The notes under the pieces were generated by a model. The model ran no database searches and was not told the origin of the DNA. It saw only the letters and a program-made list of their open reading frames with translations. From Streptomyces harbinensis (GTDB lineage Bacteria; Actinomycetota; Actinomycetes; Streptomycetales; Streptomycetaceae): 64,000 bases of DNA. Shown piece by piece: positions 56,399 to 64,000 of the stretch (its first letter is position 1; every line of letters starts with the position of its first letter). The stretch lies in NCBI RefSeq assembly GCF_900116145.1, contig NZ_FPAB01000007.1, forward strand, positions 219,316 to 283,315, written 5' to 3'. A program made the position numbers and the translations under genes.

Positions 56399-57660
56399 CC
56401 CCCCGGCGGCTGGCCGGCCGGTACGAACTGACCGAACCGCTCGGCAAGGGCGGCATGGGCGAGGTCTGGGCCGGCCAGGACACCGCGCTCGGCGGGCGCC
56501 GGGTCGCCGTCAAGCTGCTGCACACAGACCGGCTCGCCTCGCTCTCCGGCACCACCGACCCCGAGGAACTGCGCCGCCGCTTCCTGCGCGAGGCCCGCGC
56601 CACCGCCCGGATCGACCACCCCGGCCTGGTCGGCGTGCACGACGCGGGCAGCGAGGGCGGCGAGCTGTACCTGGTCATGCAGCTCATCGACGGCTGTGAC
56701 CTCGCCGACCACCTCGCCGAGCACGACCCCTACCCCTGGCAGTGGGCGGTGGCCACCCTCGCCCAGCTGTGCTCCGCGCTGGCCGCCGTGCACGCCGTCG
56801 AGATCGTGCACCGCGACCTCAAACCCGGCAATGTGATGATCCGCATGGACGGCCGGGTCACCGTCCTCGACCTCGGCATCGCCGCCGTACGCGGCGAGCA
56901 GGAGGAGACCCGCCTCACCCGCACCGGCGCCCTGCTCGGCACCCCCGTCTACATGGCCCCCGAACAGGCCGTCGGCGGACCGCCGGTCGGCCCGGCCGCC
57001 GACCTGTACGCGTTCGGCGCCATCGGCTACGAGCTGCTGACCGGAACGCCGCCCTTCCGCGCGCCCAACGCCGCCGGACTGCTCTACAAGAAGCTGCACG
57101 AGGAACCGCCGCCGCTCCAGCACCTGCGCCCCGACATCCCGCCCGCGCTCGCCGCGCTCGTCCACCGGCTGCTCGCCAAGGACCCCTTCGGCCGCCCGGC
57201 CGACACCCACGAGGTGTTCGCGGCGCTCGCCCCGCTGCTGCCGGGCCCCGGCCCCACCGGCGCCCCGCCGGCCGTCCCCATGGACCCCACCCGCCCCTTC
57301 GCGCACCCGATGGCGCCCTGGCCCGCCACCCGGCCACGCGCCCGCGAGCAGGACCTGTCGGCGGTGGTGGAGGAGGTACGGCGGCTGCTGGCCCAGCACC
57401 GGTACGCGGAGGCCGCCGAACTGCTCAGCCACACCCTGCCCCGGGCCGCCGCCCGCTACGGCCGGCACTCGCCGGTGGTGCGCACGCTGCGCAAGCAGTA
57501 CGCCGCCACGCTGATGGACACCGGCCAGTACGCCCGTGCCCTGCCGGAGATCCAGTGGCTGCTCCAGGACTTCGGCACCGAGCGCGGCCCGTACGACCCG
57601 ACCGTCGTCCAGCTGCGGGCGGACGAGGCGGAGTGCCTGCGCCGGCTCGGCCACCACTGA
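56395..57660 (+). CDS. Serine/threonine protein kinase (PknB-type) with C-terminal TPR
   Basis: 421 residues. The kinase domain has GKGGMGEVW, the lysine in VAVKLLH, the catalytic loop VHRDLKPGNVMI, DLG in place of DFG, and the APEQA motif. No membrane helix is visible, unlike most PknB kinases. After a Pro-rich linker the C-terminus forms TPR-like helices (RYAEAAELLSHTLPRAAARYG and QYARALPEIQWLLQDFG). The membrane attachment may come from the coupled upstream gene. The target is unknown. Confidence 0.92.
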   Translation: MTPRRLAGRYELTEPLGKGGMGEVWAGQDTALGGRRVAVKLLHTDRLASLSGTTDPEELRRRFLREARATARIDHPGLVGVHDAGSEGGELYLVMQLIDGCDLADHLAEHDPYPWQWAVATLAQLCSALAAVHAVEIVHRDLKPGNVMIRMDGRVTVLDLGIAAVRGEQEETRLTRTGALLGTPVYMAPEQAVGGPPVGPAADLYAFGAIGYELLTGTPPFRAPNAAGLLYKKLHEEPPPLQHLRPDIPPALAALVHRLLAKDPFGRPADTHEVFAALAPLLPGPGPTGAPPAVPMDPTRPFAHPMAPWPATRPRAREQDLSAVVEEVRRLLAQHRYAEAAELLSHTLPRAAARYGRHSPVVRTLRKQYAATLMDTGQYARALPEIQWLLQDFGTERGPYDPTVVQLRADEAECLRRLGHH

Positions 57661-57759
57661 CCGTACGGCGGACACGGACACGGGCGCGGGGCGCGGAGAA
57701 GAAGGGGAGGGGCGGCGATGCGTGGGGCCCGGCCGCCGGCCGGACCCCCGCGGTTGCGC

Positions 57760-57831
57760 TCCGCCGGCTGGACTCGAACCAGCACTACAAGGATTCAAAG
57801 TCCTGCGGGCTACCGATTACCCCACGGCGGA
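57760..57831 (-). tRNA. tRNA-Gln (anticodon TTG)
   Basis: On the minus strand the 72-nt sequence starts TCCGCCG and ends CGGCGGA, giving a perfect 7-bp acceptor stem. The T arm CTGGTTCGAGTCCAG is standard. The anticodon loop CTTTGAA presents TTG, which reads CAA glutamine codons. No CCA is encoded. It lies between the kinase and the sensor kinase genes, antisense to both. Confidence 0.95.
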
Positions 57832-57954
57832 TCACCGGGACAGACCCTACCCGAGCCACCCCCGGCACCCGGAATCCGCCTGGGCTCCGGCCACTTCGGC
57901 CGGCCGCCCGGAGGCGATCGCCGCCGCCCGGGGAAAAGGGCTGGACCGCGCCCG

Positions 57955-57968
57955 TAGGGTGGGTGCCA
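57955..57968 (+). promoter_or_regulatory. Leaderless promoter of the sensor kinase gene
   Basis: TAGGGT (57955-57960) is followed by 7 nt and the ATG at 57968, with no Shine-Dalgarno. Confidence 0.5.
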
Positions 57969-59356
57969 TGAGCGAGTCGGGGGCGGGCCGGGCAGGGGAG
58001 GCGGAGCCGGGGGGCACCGCGCTGTGGTGGTGGGAGCGGCGGCGCGGCTTCGTGCTGGACGTGGCGCTGGCGCTGGGTTCTGCGGTGGAGTGCGCCGTCC
58101 AGGGGATCACGTTCGCGGGCCGCACCGGGCTGCCCGTGGTGGCGACCGCGCTGATCGGCGCGGCGGCCGGGGCCGTGCTGGTGGTGCGCCGGCGGTGGCC
58201 GCTGGCGGTGATCCTGGTGTCCATCGCGGTCCTGCCGGCCCAGATGGGCATGGCCATGGCACTGGTCGGCCTGTACACGCTGGCGACCACCGAGGTGCCG
58301 CGCCGGATCATCGGGGTCATGGCGTCCATGCTGTGCGTGGGCAACACGCTGGTGATCTTCCTCCTCATCGACCAGGACGCCGGGCTGCGCGAGCAGCCGA
58401 TACCGCTGTGGTTCACCCCGTTCGTGGCGATTCTGTTCGGGGTGGCCTTCACGGTCCCGCCGGTGCTGCTGGGGATGTACGTCCGGGCCCGCCGCCGGCT
58501 GGTGGAGTCGCTGCGCGACCGGGCGGACGGCCTGGAGCGGGAGCTGGGGCTGCTGGCCGAGCGGGCCGAGGAGCGCGCCGAGTGGGCGCGCGGCGAGGAG
58601 CGGCGCCGGATCGCCCGGGAGATGCACGACGTGGTCGCGCACCGGGTCTCGCTGATGGTGGTGCACGCCGCCGCGCTCCAGGCGGTGGCCGCCAAGGACC
58701 CGGACAAGGCGGCGAAGAACGCGGGCCTGATCGCGGACATGGGACGGCAGGCGCTGACCGAGCTGCGGACCATGCTGGGCGTGCTGCGGGCCGAGGAGAA
58801 GCCGCGCGAGGCCCCGGCCGGGGAGAGTACCGGGGTGGCGGTGGAGCCGGCGGACACGGCGGCCGCGGCGGCCCGGCTGGCGGAGATCGCGGCGGCCGGG
58901 CGGCGCCCGGCGGCGCGCGGGCCCCGGCTGAGCGAGGTGGCTTCGCTGGTGGAGCAGTCGCGGGCGGCCGGGATGACGGTGGAGCTGTGCGTGGAGGGCG
59001 AGCCGCGCGGCTACACCGACCAGGTCGAGTCCACCGCGTACCGGGTGGTGCAGGAGGCGCTGACCAATGTGCACAAGCACGCGGCCGGTGCCGCCGCCCG
59101 GGTGCGGCTGGCGCACCGGGAGGGCGAGGTGGCCGTCCAGGTGCTCAACGAGGCCCCGCTGGGCGGCGCCGCCGGCACCGGACCGGCCGCGCTGCCCTCC
59201 GGCGGCAACGGCCTGGTGGGGATGCGGGAGCGGGTCACGGCGCTGGGCGGCGGCTTTGTGTCGGGCCCGGTGGACGGCGGCGGTTTCCGGGTCTCGGCGG
59301 TGATCCCGGACCGGGACAGGTCCCCGGCCGCACCGGGCGTGGGGCTGGCGTCGTAG
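57968..59356 (+). CDS. NarL-class sensor histidine kinase, no adjacent regulator
   Basis: 462 residues. About five membrane helices (residues 25-175) are followed by the HisKA_3 dimerisation helix with the phospho-accepting His in RRRIAREMHDVVAHRVS. The ATPase domain has EALTNVHKHA and GNGLVGMRERV. Such kinases pair with LuxR-type response regulators, normally the next gene. Here the next gene is a P450, 10 bp later, so the kinase is an orphan. The regulator at 11.6 kb is one candidate partner, by class only. The signal is unknown. Confidence 0.92.
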   Translation: MSESGAGRAGEAEPGGTALWWWERRRGFVLDVALALGSAVECAVQGITFAGRTGLPVVATALIGAAAGAVLVVRRRWPLAVILVSIAVLPAQMGMAMALVGLYTLATTEVPRRIIGVMASMLCVGNTLVIFLLIDQDAGLREQPIPLWFTPFVAILFGVAFTVPPVLLGMYVRARRRLVESLRDRADGLERELGLLAERAEERAEWARGEERRRIAREMHDVVAHRVSLMVVHAAALQAVAAKDPDKAAKNAGLIADMGRQALTELRTMLGVLRAEEKPREAPAGESTGVAVEPADTAAAAARLAEIAAAGRRPAARGPRLSEVASLVEQSRAAGMTVELCVEGEPRGYTDQVESTAYRVVQEALTNVHKHAAGAAARVRLAHREGEVAVQVLNEAPLGGAAGTGPAALPSGGNGLVGMRERVTALGGGFVSGPVDGGGFRVSAVIPDRDRSPAAPGVGLAS

Positions 59357-59367
59357 CGTCACAGGGG
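59354..59367 (+). promoter_or_regulatory. Leaderless promoter of the P450 gene, overlapping the kinase stop codon
   Basis: TAGCGT (59354-59359) includes the TAG stop codon of the kinase gene, and the P450 GTG follows after 7 nt. It may allow P450 expression independent of the kinase transcript. Confidence 0.45.
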
Positions 59368-60617
59368 TGCAGAGAAGTGAATGCCCCCAGCTGTTCGGCC
59401 GCGAGTTCGGCGCCGACCCGTACCCGGCGTACGCCTGGCTGCGGGAGAACGCCCCGGTGTACAAGGCGGAGCTGCCCAGCGGGGTGGCGGCCTGGCTGGT
59501 GACCCGGTACGCGGACGCCCGCGCCGCGCTGGCCGACCCCCGGCTGAGCAAGAACCCCGACCGGCACAGCGCCGCCGCCCACCACAGCGGCCGGGTCGGC
59601 ATCCCGGGGGAGCGCGGCGCCAACGTCATGACCCATCTGCTGAACATCGACCCGCCCGACCACACCCGGCTGCGGCGGCTGGTGGCGAAGGCGTTCACAC
59701 CGCGCCGGGTGGCGGCGTTCGAGCCGCGGGTGCGGGAGCTGACGGCCGGGCTGATCGCCTCCTTCGCGGGGCGCGGCGAGGCGGACCTGATCCACGACTT
59801 CGCGTTCCCGCTGCCGATCTACGCCATCTGCGACATGCTCGGCGTCCCCCGGGAGGATCAGGACGACTTCCGCGACTGGGCCGGGATGATGCTGCATCCG
59901 TCGGGGAAACGGGGCGGGGTCGGGCGCTCGGTGAAGCGGATGCGGGCCTATCTGGGCGACCTGATCCACCGCAAGCGGGCGGATCTGGGGGACGACCTCA
60001 TCTCGGAGCTGATCCGGGCCTCGGACGACGGGGAGCACCTGTCGGAGGACGAGGCCGCGGCGATGTCCTTCATCCTGCTGTTCGCCGGGTTCGAGACCAC
60101 CGTCAATCTCATCGGCAACGGCCTCTACACCCTGCTGCGCCACCCGGCGGAACTGGCCGATCTGCGCCGGTCGCTGGCGGCGGGCGAGGAGGAGCTGCTG
60201 GCGAGTGCGGTGGAGGAGCTGCTGCGGTTCGACGGGCCGGTGGAGCTGGCCACCTGGCGGTTCGCGCGCGAGCCGCTGGAGCTGGGCGGGCAGCGGGTGG
60301 CGGCGGGTGATCCGGTGCTGGTGGTGCTGGCCGGTGCCGACCGCGATCCGCGCCGGTTCGCGCGCCCGGACGTCCTGGATCTGCGCCGCCGGGACAATCA
60401 GCACCTGGGGTACGGCCACGGCATCCACTACTGCCTGGGCGCCCCGCTGGCTCGGCTGGAGGGACGGACGGCGATCGGGATGCTGCTGAGTGCGCTGCCG
60501 GATCTGCGGCCGGCGGTGGATCCGGACGAACTGCGCTGGCGCGGTGGCCTGATCATGCGGGGACTGCGCTCACTGCCGGTACAATTCACCCCCAGCCATA
60601 TGACGGAGAGTCAGTAG
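59367..60617 (+). CDS. Cytochrome P450 (bacterial class, CYP105/107-like)
   Basis: 416 residues. The I-helix oxygen-binding motif is LLFAGFETT, and the ExxR motif is in VEELLRF. The heme-binding loop is LGYGHGIHYCLGAPLAR, with Leu where Phe is usual before GYG. It is soluble and needs ferredoxin and a reductase encoded elsewhere. No biosynthetic cluster surrounds it, so it may serve xenobiotic or housekeeping oxidation. The start GTG at 59367 fits the leaderless promoter; the protein begins directly with the conserved LFGREFGADPYPAYAWLRE region. Confidence 0.93.
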   Translation: MQRSECPQLFGREFGADPYPAYAWLRENAPVYKAELPSGVAAWLVTRYADARAALADPRLSKNPDRHSAAAHHSGRVGIPGERGANVMTHLLNIDPPDHTRLRRLVAKAFTPRRVAAFEPRVRELTAGLIASFAGRGEADLIHDFAFPLPIYAICDMLGVPREDQDDFRDWAGMMLHPSGKRGGVGRSVKRMRAYLGDLIHRKRADLGDDLISELIRASDDGEHLSEDEAAAMSFILLFAGFETTVNLIGNGLYTLLRHPAELADLRRSLAAGEEELLASAVEELLRFDGPVELATWRFAREPLELGGQRVAAGDPVLVVLAGADRDPRRFARPDVLDLRRRDNQHLGYGHGIHYCLGAPLARLEGRTAIGMLLSALPDLRPAVDPDELRWRGGLIMRGLRSLPVQFTPSHMTESQ

Positions 60618-60661
60618 TGTGATCTGTATGTGATCTCGGTGGGATCAGCTTGTGATCGCAC
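60618..60661 (+). promoter_or_regulatory. Four 11-bp-phased TGTGATC direct repeats upstream of rpfC
   Basis: TGTGATC starts at 60618, 60629 and 60651, and a one-mismatch copy TGGGATC at 60640. All steps are exactly 11 bp, one helical turn, so every copy faces the same side of the DNA. The array begins one base after the P450 stop codon and ends about 70 bp before the rpfC start. It is a probable multi-site operator. Confidence 0.7.
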
Positions 60662-60731
60662 CGGGCCTCGGGCTAGGTTCTGCGCTCAACCGCACCACCT
60701 CGTCAATGTTGTTCGCACGAGAGGCAGTCAC

Positions 60732-61766
60732 ATGCGCTCCGGCACTGGTCGTCATCGTCGTCCCAAGCAGCCCCCCGCCTTCGTGGTGGCCGCCGGCGTC
60801 ACGGGAGCGGGCATCGCCCTGCCACTGCTGGGCACGGCGTCCGCGAACGCGGTGAGCCCCGACACCTGGGACGCCGCCGCCGCGTGCGAGAGCGGCGGCG
60901 TGTGGACGGCGAACACCGACAACGGTTACTACGGCGGGCTCCAGATCCCGCTGGCGCAGTGGGAGGCCCACGGCGGCACCGACTTCGCCGAGCGCCCCGA
61001 CCTCGCCTCCCGGGCGCAGCAGATCAAGGTCGCCGAGCGGATGCTGGCGGCGCAGGGCAGGTCCGCCTTCCCCAGCTGTGCGCTGACCACCGGCCTGTGG
61101 CAGGAGTTCCGCGCGGACGCGCAGCAGGCCGCGCCGGAGACGGACGCCGGGGACGCGGAGAGCGCCGAGGGCGCCGGGCAGGCCGAGGACGCGCGGGGCA
61201 GCGGCTCCGGCGGCACCGAGAGCGGCATCGGGGAGAGCACGCCGGGGGAGACGGCGCGGGACTCCGCCGGCTCCGGGAGCGGCACGGACCGGTCCGCCGA
61301 CGCATCCGCCGACACGCCGGGCGACACGGCCGCCGACGAGAAGACCGGGCAGGGCACCGGCAAGCCCGCCGGCTCCGCCACCGGTGAGGAGGACGGGGCC
61401 ACGGCGGACGAGGAGGGCACCGGCCGCCACCGGGGTGAGGCCGCCGACGAACAGGACGGCCGGGCGGGTGAGAACGCGGACGGCACCGGTCGGCACGCCG
61501 AACGGCCCGCCGACCGGGCCGGGGAGCGTACGGAGGCGGACGCGGACGGGGCCGGGGACGCCACCGCGCCGGAGGCCGCCGAGGGCACCACGGCGGCGGG
61601 TTCGTACGAGGTGATCAGCGGGGACACGCTCTCGCAGATCGCCGACACCCTGACCGTGGAGGGCGGTTGGCCCGCGCTCTACGCCGCGAACGAATCGGTC
61701 ATTGGCGACAACCCCGACCATATAGTCCCCGGTCTTGAGCTGGAGTTGGGCGCGAAGGCCGATTAA
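60732..61766 (+). CDS. rpfC: Resuscitation-promoting factor with C-terminal LysM (RpfC-like)
   Basis: 344 residues, secreted. After the signal peptide the Rpf lysozyme-like domain reads DTWDAAAACESGGVWTANTDNGYYGGLQI, with the catalytic Glu in CESGG. A long acidic Glu/Asp/Ala/Gly/Thr linker (about 145-285) joins it to a C-terminal LysM module (YEVISGDTLSQIADTL). It cleaves peptidoglycan during spore germination and growth. The next gene encodes a closely related Rpf, as in S. coelicolor. ATG at 60732 begins the Arg-rich signal. The symbol follows that gene order and is tentative. Confidence 0.9.
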   Translation: MRSGTGRHRRPKQPPAFVVAAGVTGAGIALPLLGTASANAVSPDTWDAAAACESGGVWTANTDNGYYGGLQIPLAQWEAHGGTDFAERPDLASRAQQIKVAERMLAAQGRSAFPSCALTTGLWQEFRADAQQAAPETDAGDAESAEGAGQAEDARGSGSGGTESGIGESTPGETARDSAGSGSGTDRSADASADTPGDTAADEKTGQGTGKPAGSATGEEDGATADEEGTGRHRGEAADEQDGRAGENADGTGRHAERPADRAGERTEADADGAGDATAPEAAEGTTAAGSYEVISGDTLSQIADTLTVEGGWPALYAANESVIGDNPDHIVPGLELELGAKAD

Positions 61767-61990
61767 GGGCCGGTATGGCAGGACGACTTCCGTAGGGTGT
61801 TAAGTGTGACCATCGTCTCTCTATGCGACGATCGCGCCCGACAGGTCCGCACTGTCCGTTTCCCCGCTGACCTGCGCAGACATCCCCCGTTCGGAGTCAA
61901 GCCACGCCCGCGCCGCGATCTTCATCGTTCTTGAATCGTTAGTCGGCGTGTGTTTAGTGTCCCCCGCTCGGTTTTACATACCGGGCACCC
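61767..61990 (+). promoter_or_regulatory. rpfA promoter region
   Basis: TTGAAT (61931-61936), an 18-bp spacer and TAGTGT (61955-61960) form a good promoter. Its transcript would begin near 61967, about 25 nt before the riboswitch. The rest of this stretch shows no gene. It has relatively low GC, which suits a regulated promoter. Confidence 0.55.
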
Positions 61991-62221
61991 CGGCCGTACG
62001 CCGAATCCTGCCGCCGGCCGGGGGACCACCACTGCGCCACAACCGCTTGGCAGGAGCGGGGGACCCAGTCCGCCACCCGGCGGCCATCAGCAAGGCCGGG
62101 CAGCGGAACGCCGGACCGGAACCCTCCGGTACGGCTCGGGGTGAAGCCGGGACGGATCCGTCCGTCCCGGCCGGGCAACTCACTGACCCGAACCCGACAG
62201 CTCACCTCGCAGGCGTCCGGT
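61991..62221 (+). promoter_or_regulatory. c-di-AMP (ydaO/yuaA) riboswitch in the rpfA leader
   Basis: The leader contains the conserved ydaO blocks in order: CCGAATCCTGCC, GGAGCGGGGGACCCA, GGGGTGAAGCC, then GGGCAACTC followed by ACCCGAACCCGACAGCT and CCTCGCAGGCG. The outer helix can pair ACGCC (61998-62002) with GGCGT (62212-62216). In S. coelicolor a c-di-AMP riboswitch controls rpfA in this position. The rpfA Shine-Dalgarno (62222-62229) follows within 6 nt of the outer helix. Confidence 0.93.
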
Positions 62222-62234
62222 GAGAAGGATCGTC

Positions 62235-62927
62235 ATGCTGTTCTCCGGCAAGGGCCGTCACCGCCGTCCCTCCAAGCCGACCCGCCTCGCGACCGCCGCC
62301 GGTGTCACCGGTGCCGCCGTCGCCATCCCCCTGATCGGTGCCACCGGCGCCAACGCCGCCTCGGTCGACACCTGGGACGCCGTCGCCCAGTGCGAGTCGG
62401 GCGGCGACTGGTCCATCAACACCGGCAACGGCTACTACGGCGGCCTCCAGTTCTCCAGCTCCTCCTGGGCGGCGGCCGGCGGCACCCAGTACGCCGCGCA
62501 GGCCAACCAGGCCACCAAGGACCAGCAGATCGCCACCGCCGAGGTGCTGCTCTCCATGCAGGGCCCGGGCGCCTGGCCGGTGTGCGGCGCGCAGGCAGGC
62601 CTGTCCGCCGGCGGCCCGGCCGCCGAGGTCGACCCCGGTGGCTCCGCCGAGGAGACCCCCGCCCCGGCCGAGGAGGCCCCCGCTCCGGTCGAGGAGGCTC
62701 CGGTGCAGGAGGAGGCCCCGGCCCCGGCTCCCGCCCCGCAGTCCACCGCGCCCGCCGAGAGCGCCCCGGCCGCCACCGGCGACACCTACACGGTGGTGTC
62801 CGGCGACACCCTGTCCAAGATCGCCGCCGCCCACGGCACCACCTGGCAGGAGCTGTACCAGCGCAACACCGAGGTCGTCGGCGACGACCCCAACCTGATC
62901 TTCCCCGGCCAGCAGCTCGCCCTGTGA
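62235..62927 (+). CDS. rpfA: Resuscitation-promoting factor RpfA with LysM domain
   Basis: 230 residues, secreted. Signal sequence to about residue 40; the Rpf domain follows (DTWDAVAQCESGGDWSINTGNGYYGGLQF, catalytic Glu in CESGG). A Pro/Glu/Ala linker leads to LysM (YTVVSGDTLSKIAAAHG). It remodels spore and vegetative walls. It is a shorter paralogue of the protein encoded upstream. ATG at 62235 has GAGAAGGA 5 nt before it. Its expression should fall or rise with c-di-AMP through the leader riboswitch; in S. coelicolor c-di-AMP lowers it. Confidence 0.95.
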   Translation: MLFSGKGRHRRPSKPTRLATAAGVTGAAVAIPLIGATGANAASVDTWDAVAQCESGGDWSINTGNGYYGGLQFSSSSWAAAGGTQYAAQANQATKDQQIATAEVLLSMQGPGAWPVCGAQAGLSAGGPAAEVDPGGSAEETPAPAEEAPAPVEEAPVQEEAPAPAPAPQSTAPAESAPAATGDTYTVVSGDTLSKIAAAHGTTWQELYQRNTEVVGDDPNLIFPGQQLAL

Positions 62928-62960
62928 GCTGACCGACGGTCCGGCGAAACGATCCTCCCG

Positions 62961-63024
62961 CCCGGCGCGGGGTGGTGAACGGCGGCGCAACCCGCCGTGT
63001 CCCCGCCCCGCGCCGGGTTTTCTT
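62961..63024 (+). terminator. Strong intrinsic terminator after rpfA
   Basis: Perfect 12-bp arms CCCGGCGCGGGG (62961-62972) and CCCCGCGCCGGG (63006-63017) are followed by TTTTCTT. A second hairpin of 7-bp arms (ACGGCGG/CCGCCGT) is nested inside the loop. It is the only one of the window's terminators with a real T-run. Confidence 0.92.
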
Positions 63025-63193
63025 CCGCCCGTAAACAAAAAGATGCCCGGCCCGCAAACCGCCTCTGACCTGCTTGAACGCGGACGATGACGGGGTTTGT
63101 GGTGAGCTTGTGAGCGGCAGCGGGACCCGGGCCGGTTAGGCTCAGAGGGTTTCAAGACGCCATAAGACGTCCATCCAGACGAAGGAGCCCCTT

Positions 63194-64000
63194 GTGCCGT
63201 CCATCGACGTCGTCGTAGCCCGCGAGATCCTCGACTCGCGGGGCAACCCCACGGTCGAGGTCGAGGTTGGCCTCGACGACAGCAGTACCGGCCGCGCCGC
63301 CGTGCCCTCGGGCGCCTCCACCGGAGCCTTCGAGGCGCTGGAGCTGCGCGACGGAGACGCCGGCCGCTACCAGGGCAAGGGCGTGGAGAAGGCCGTGCTG
63401 GCCGTCATCGAGCAGATCGGCCCCGAGCTGGTCGGCTACGACGCCACCGAGCAGCGCCTGATCGACCAGGCGATGTTCGACCTCGACGCCACCGCCGACA
63501 AGTCCTCGCTCGGCGCCAACGCCATCCTCGGTGTGTCGCTGGCCGTGGCCCACGCCGCGTCCGAGTCCCGTGACCTGCCGCTCTTCCGCTACCTGGGCGG
63601 CCCCAACGCGCACCTGCTGCCGGTGCCGATGATGAACATCCTCAACGGCGGCTCGCACGCGGACTCCAATGTCGACATCCAGGAGTTCATGATCGCCCCG
63701 ATCGGCGCCGAGTCCTTCTCGGAGGCCGTGCGCTGGGGCGCCGAGACGTACCACACCCTCAAGTCCGTCCTCAAGGAGCGCGGCCTGTCCACCGGCCTGG
63801 GCGACGAGGGCGGCTTCGCGCCGAACCTGGACTCCAACCGCGAGGCCCTCGACCTCATCATCGAGGCCATCCAGAAGGCCGGCTACACCCCCGGCCAGGA
63901 CATCGCGCTCGCCCTGGACGTGGCCGCCACCGAGTTCTACAGCGACGGCGTCTACACCTTCGAGGGCAAGACCCGCACCGCCGAGGAGATGACCGCGTAC
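63194..64000 (+). CDS. eno: Enolase (N-terminal 269 codons; continues past the window)
   Basis: The glycolytic enzyme that dehydrates 2-phosphoglycerate to PEP. Visible motifs are ILDSRGNPTVEVEV, the mobile loop SGASTGAFEALELRDGD, the catalytic region LPVPMMNILNGGSHADSNVD and GLGDEGGFAPNLDSN, including the catalytic Glu. The GTG at 63194 has AAGGAG 8 nt upstream. TAGGCT (63137-63142) may be its -10. The frame is still open at the right edge, in which the C-terminal barrel half is missing. Confidence 0.97.
   Translation, partial: MPSIDVVVAREILDSRGNPTVEVEVGLDDSSTGRAAVPSGASTGAFEALELRDGDAGRYQGKGVEKAVLAVIEQIGPELVGYDATEQRLIDQAMFDLDATADKSSLGANAILGVSLAVAHAASESRDLPLFRYLGGPNAHLLPVPMMNILNGGSHADSNVDIQEFMIAPIGAESFSEAVRWGAETYHTLKSVLKERGLSTGLGDEGGFAPNLDSNREALDLIIEAIQKAGYTPGQDIALALDVAATEFYSDGVYTFEGKTRTAEEMTAY

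Noticed and set aside
57968..61766. A small secondary-metabolite cluster around the P450
   Set aside because: No synthase, tailoring or transport genes accompany it; the neighbours are a sensor kinase and a cell-wall hydrolase.

Overview
This 64 kb window is chromosomal DNA of a streptomycete. The evidence is the very high GC content with strong third-position GC bias, frequent GTG and TTG starts, several genes whose start codon lies about 7 nt after a -10 hexamer (leaderless mRNAs), long GC-rich terminators, and typical Streptomyces families (rodlin, DUF397/XRE pair, TamR/Tam, Rpf/LysM proteins, FtsX permeases, SUKH proteins). The order rsmA-ispE-ABC-F ... galTEK ... tamR/tam ... ppc ... pth-rplY-prs-glmU ... 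mazG ... mfd ... rpfC-rpfA-eno is, from memory, that of the conserved chromosomal core of S. coelicolor. I see no prophage, CRISPR array or biosynthetic gene cluster.

Layout. 0-6 kb: the end of rsmA, ispE, an ABC-F ATPase, a PQQ-propeller membrane protein and an overlapping LuxR-type regulator with a degenerate receiver. 6.1-6.9 kb: a non-coding, repeat-rich spacer. 6.9-10.4 kb: the galT-galE-galK operon, with ATGA overlaps, and a small unknown gene. 10.4-16.8 kb: a sterol-desaturase-like membrane enzyme, a LuxR response regulator, two tandem secreted cysteine-containing proteins, an ACR3/BASS-type transporter, an SDR enzyme, and divergent tamR and tam around a clear operator. 16.9-19.5 kb: a secreted PL11 rhamnogalacturonan lyase and a lone rodlin gene followed by two hairpin terminators. 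19.5-25.8 kb: an acyl-CoA desaturase/TetR pair, PEP carboxylase, a lipoprotein with a palindromic operator at its promoter, and an unknown protein.

25.9-31.4 kb: a 38-bp direct repeat flanks an orphan FitA/VapB-like antitoxin with a truncated toxin remnant beside an EamA transporter. Then come pth, rplY, prs and glmU on the minus strand. 31.5-36.0 kb: three genes that fuse toxin-like domains (deaminase or WHH nuclease) to immunity domains (Imm35, SUKH). 36-39 kb: two kinase-like phosphotransferases, one close to APH(3'), and an XRE/DUF397 pair. 39-43.3 kb: mazG, a SurA-like lipoprotein, a DUF6716 protein and an acyltransferase. 43.3-48.5 kb: a monooxygenase-like gene behind a SoxR-box-like promoter, an FtsX permease broken by a 28-bp palindromic insertion and a G-run change, a TetR regulator and a Uma2 nuclease.

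48.5-57.7 kb: mfd, a lipoprotein, a DNA-methylase-like protein with an altered catalytic motif, and a membrane protein/Ser-Thr kinase pair. 57.8-64 kb: tRNA-Gln(TTG), an orphan sensor kinase, a cytochrome P450, rpfC, a c-di-AMP (ydaO) riboswitch controlling rpfA, a strong terminator and the start of eno. The most informative unexplained signals are the four 11-bp-phased TGTGATC repeats before rpfC, the palindromic insertion in the permease gene, the orphan antitoxin island and the toxin-immunity fusion cluster.
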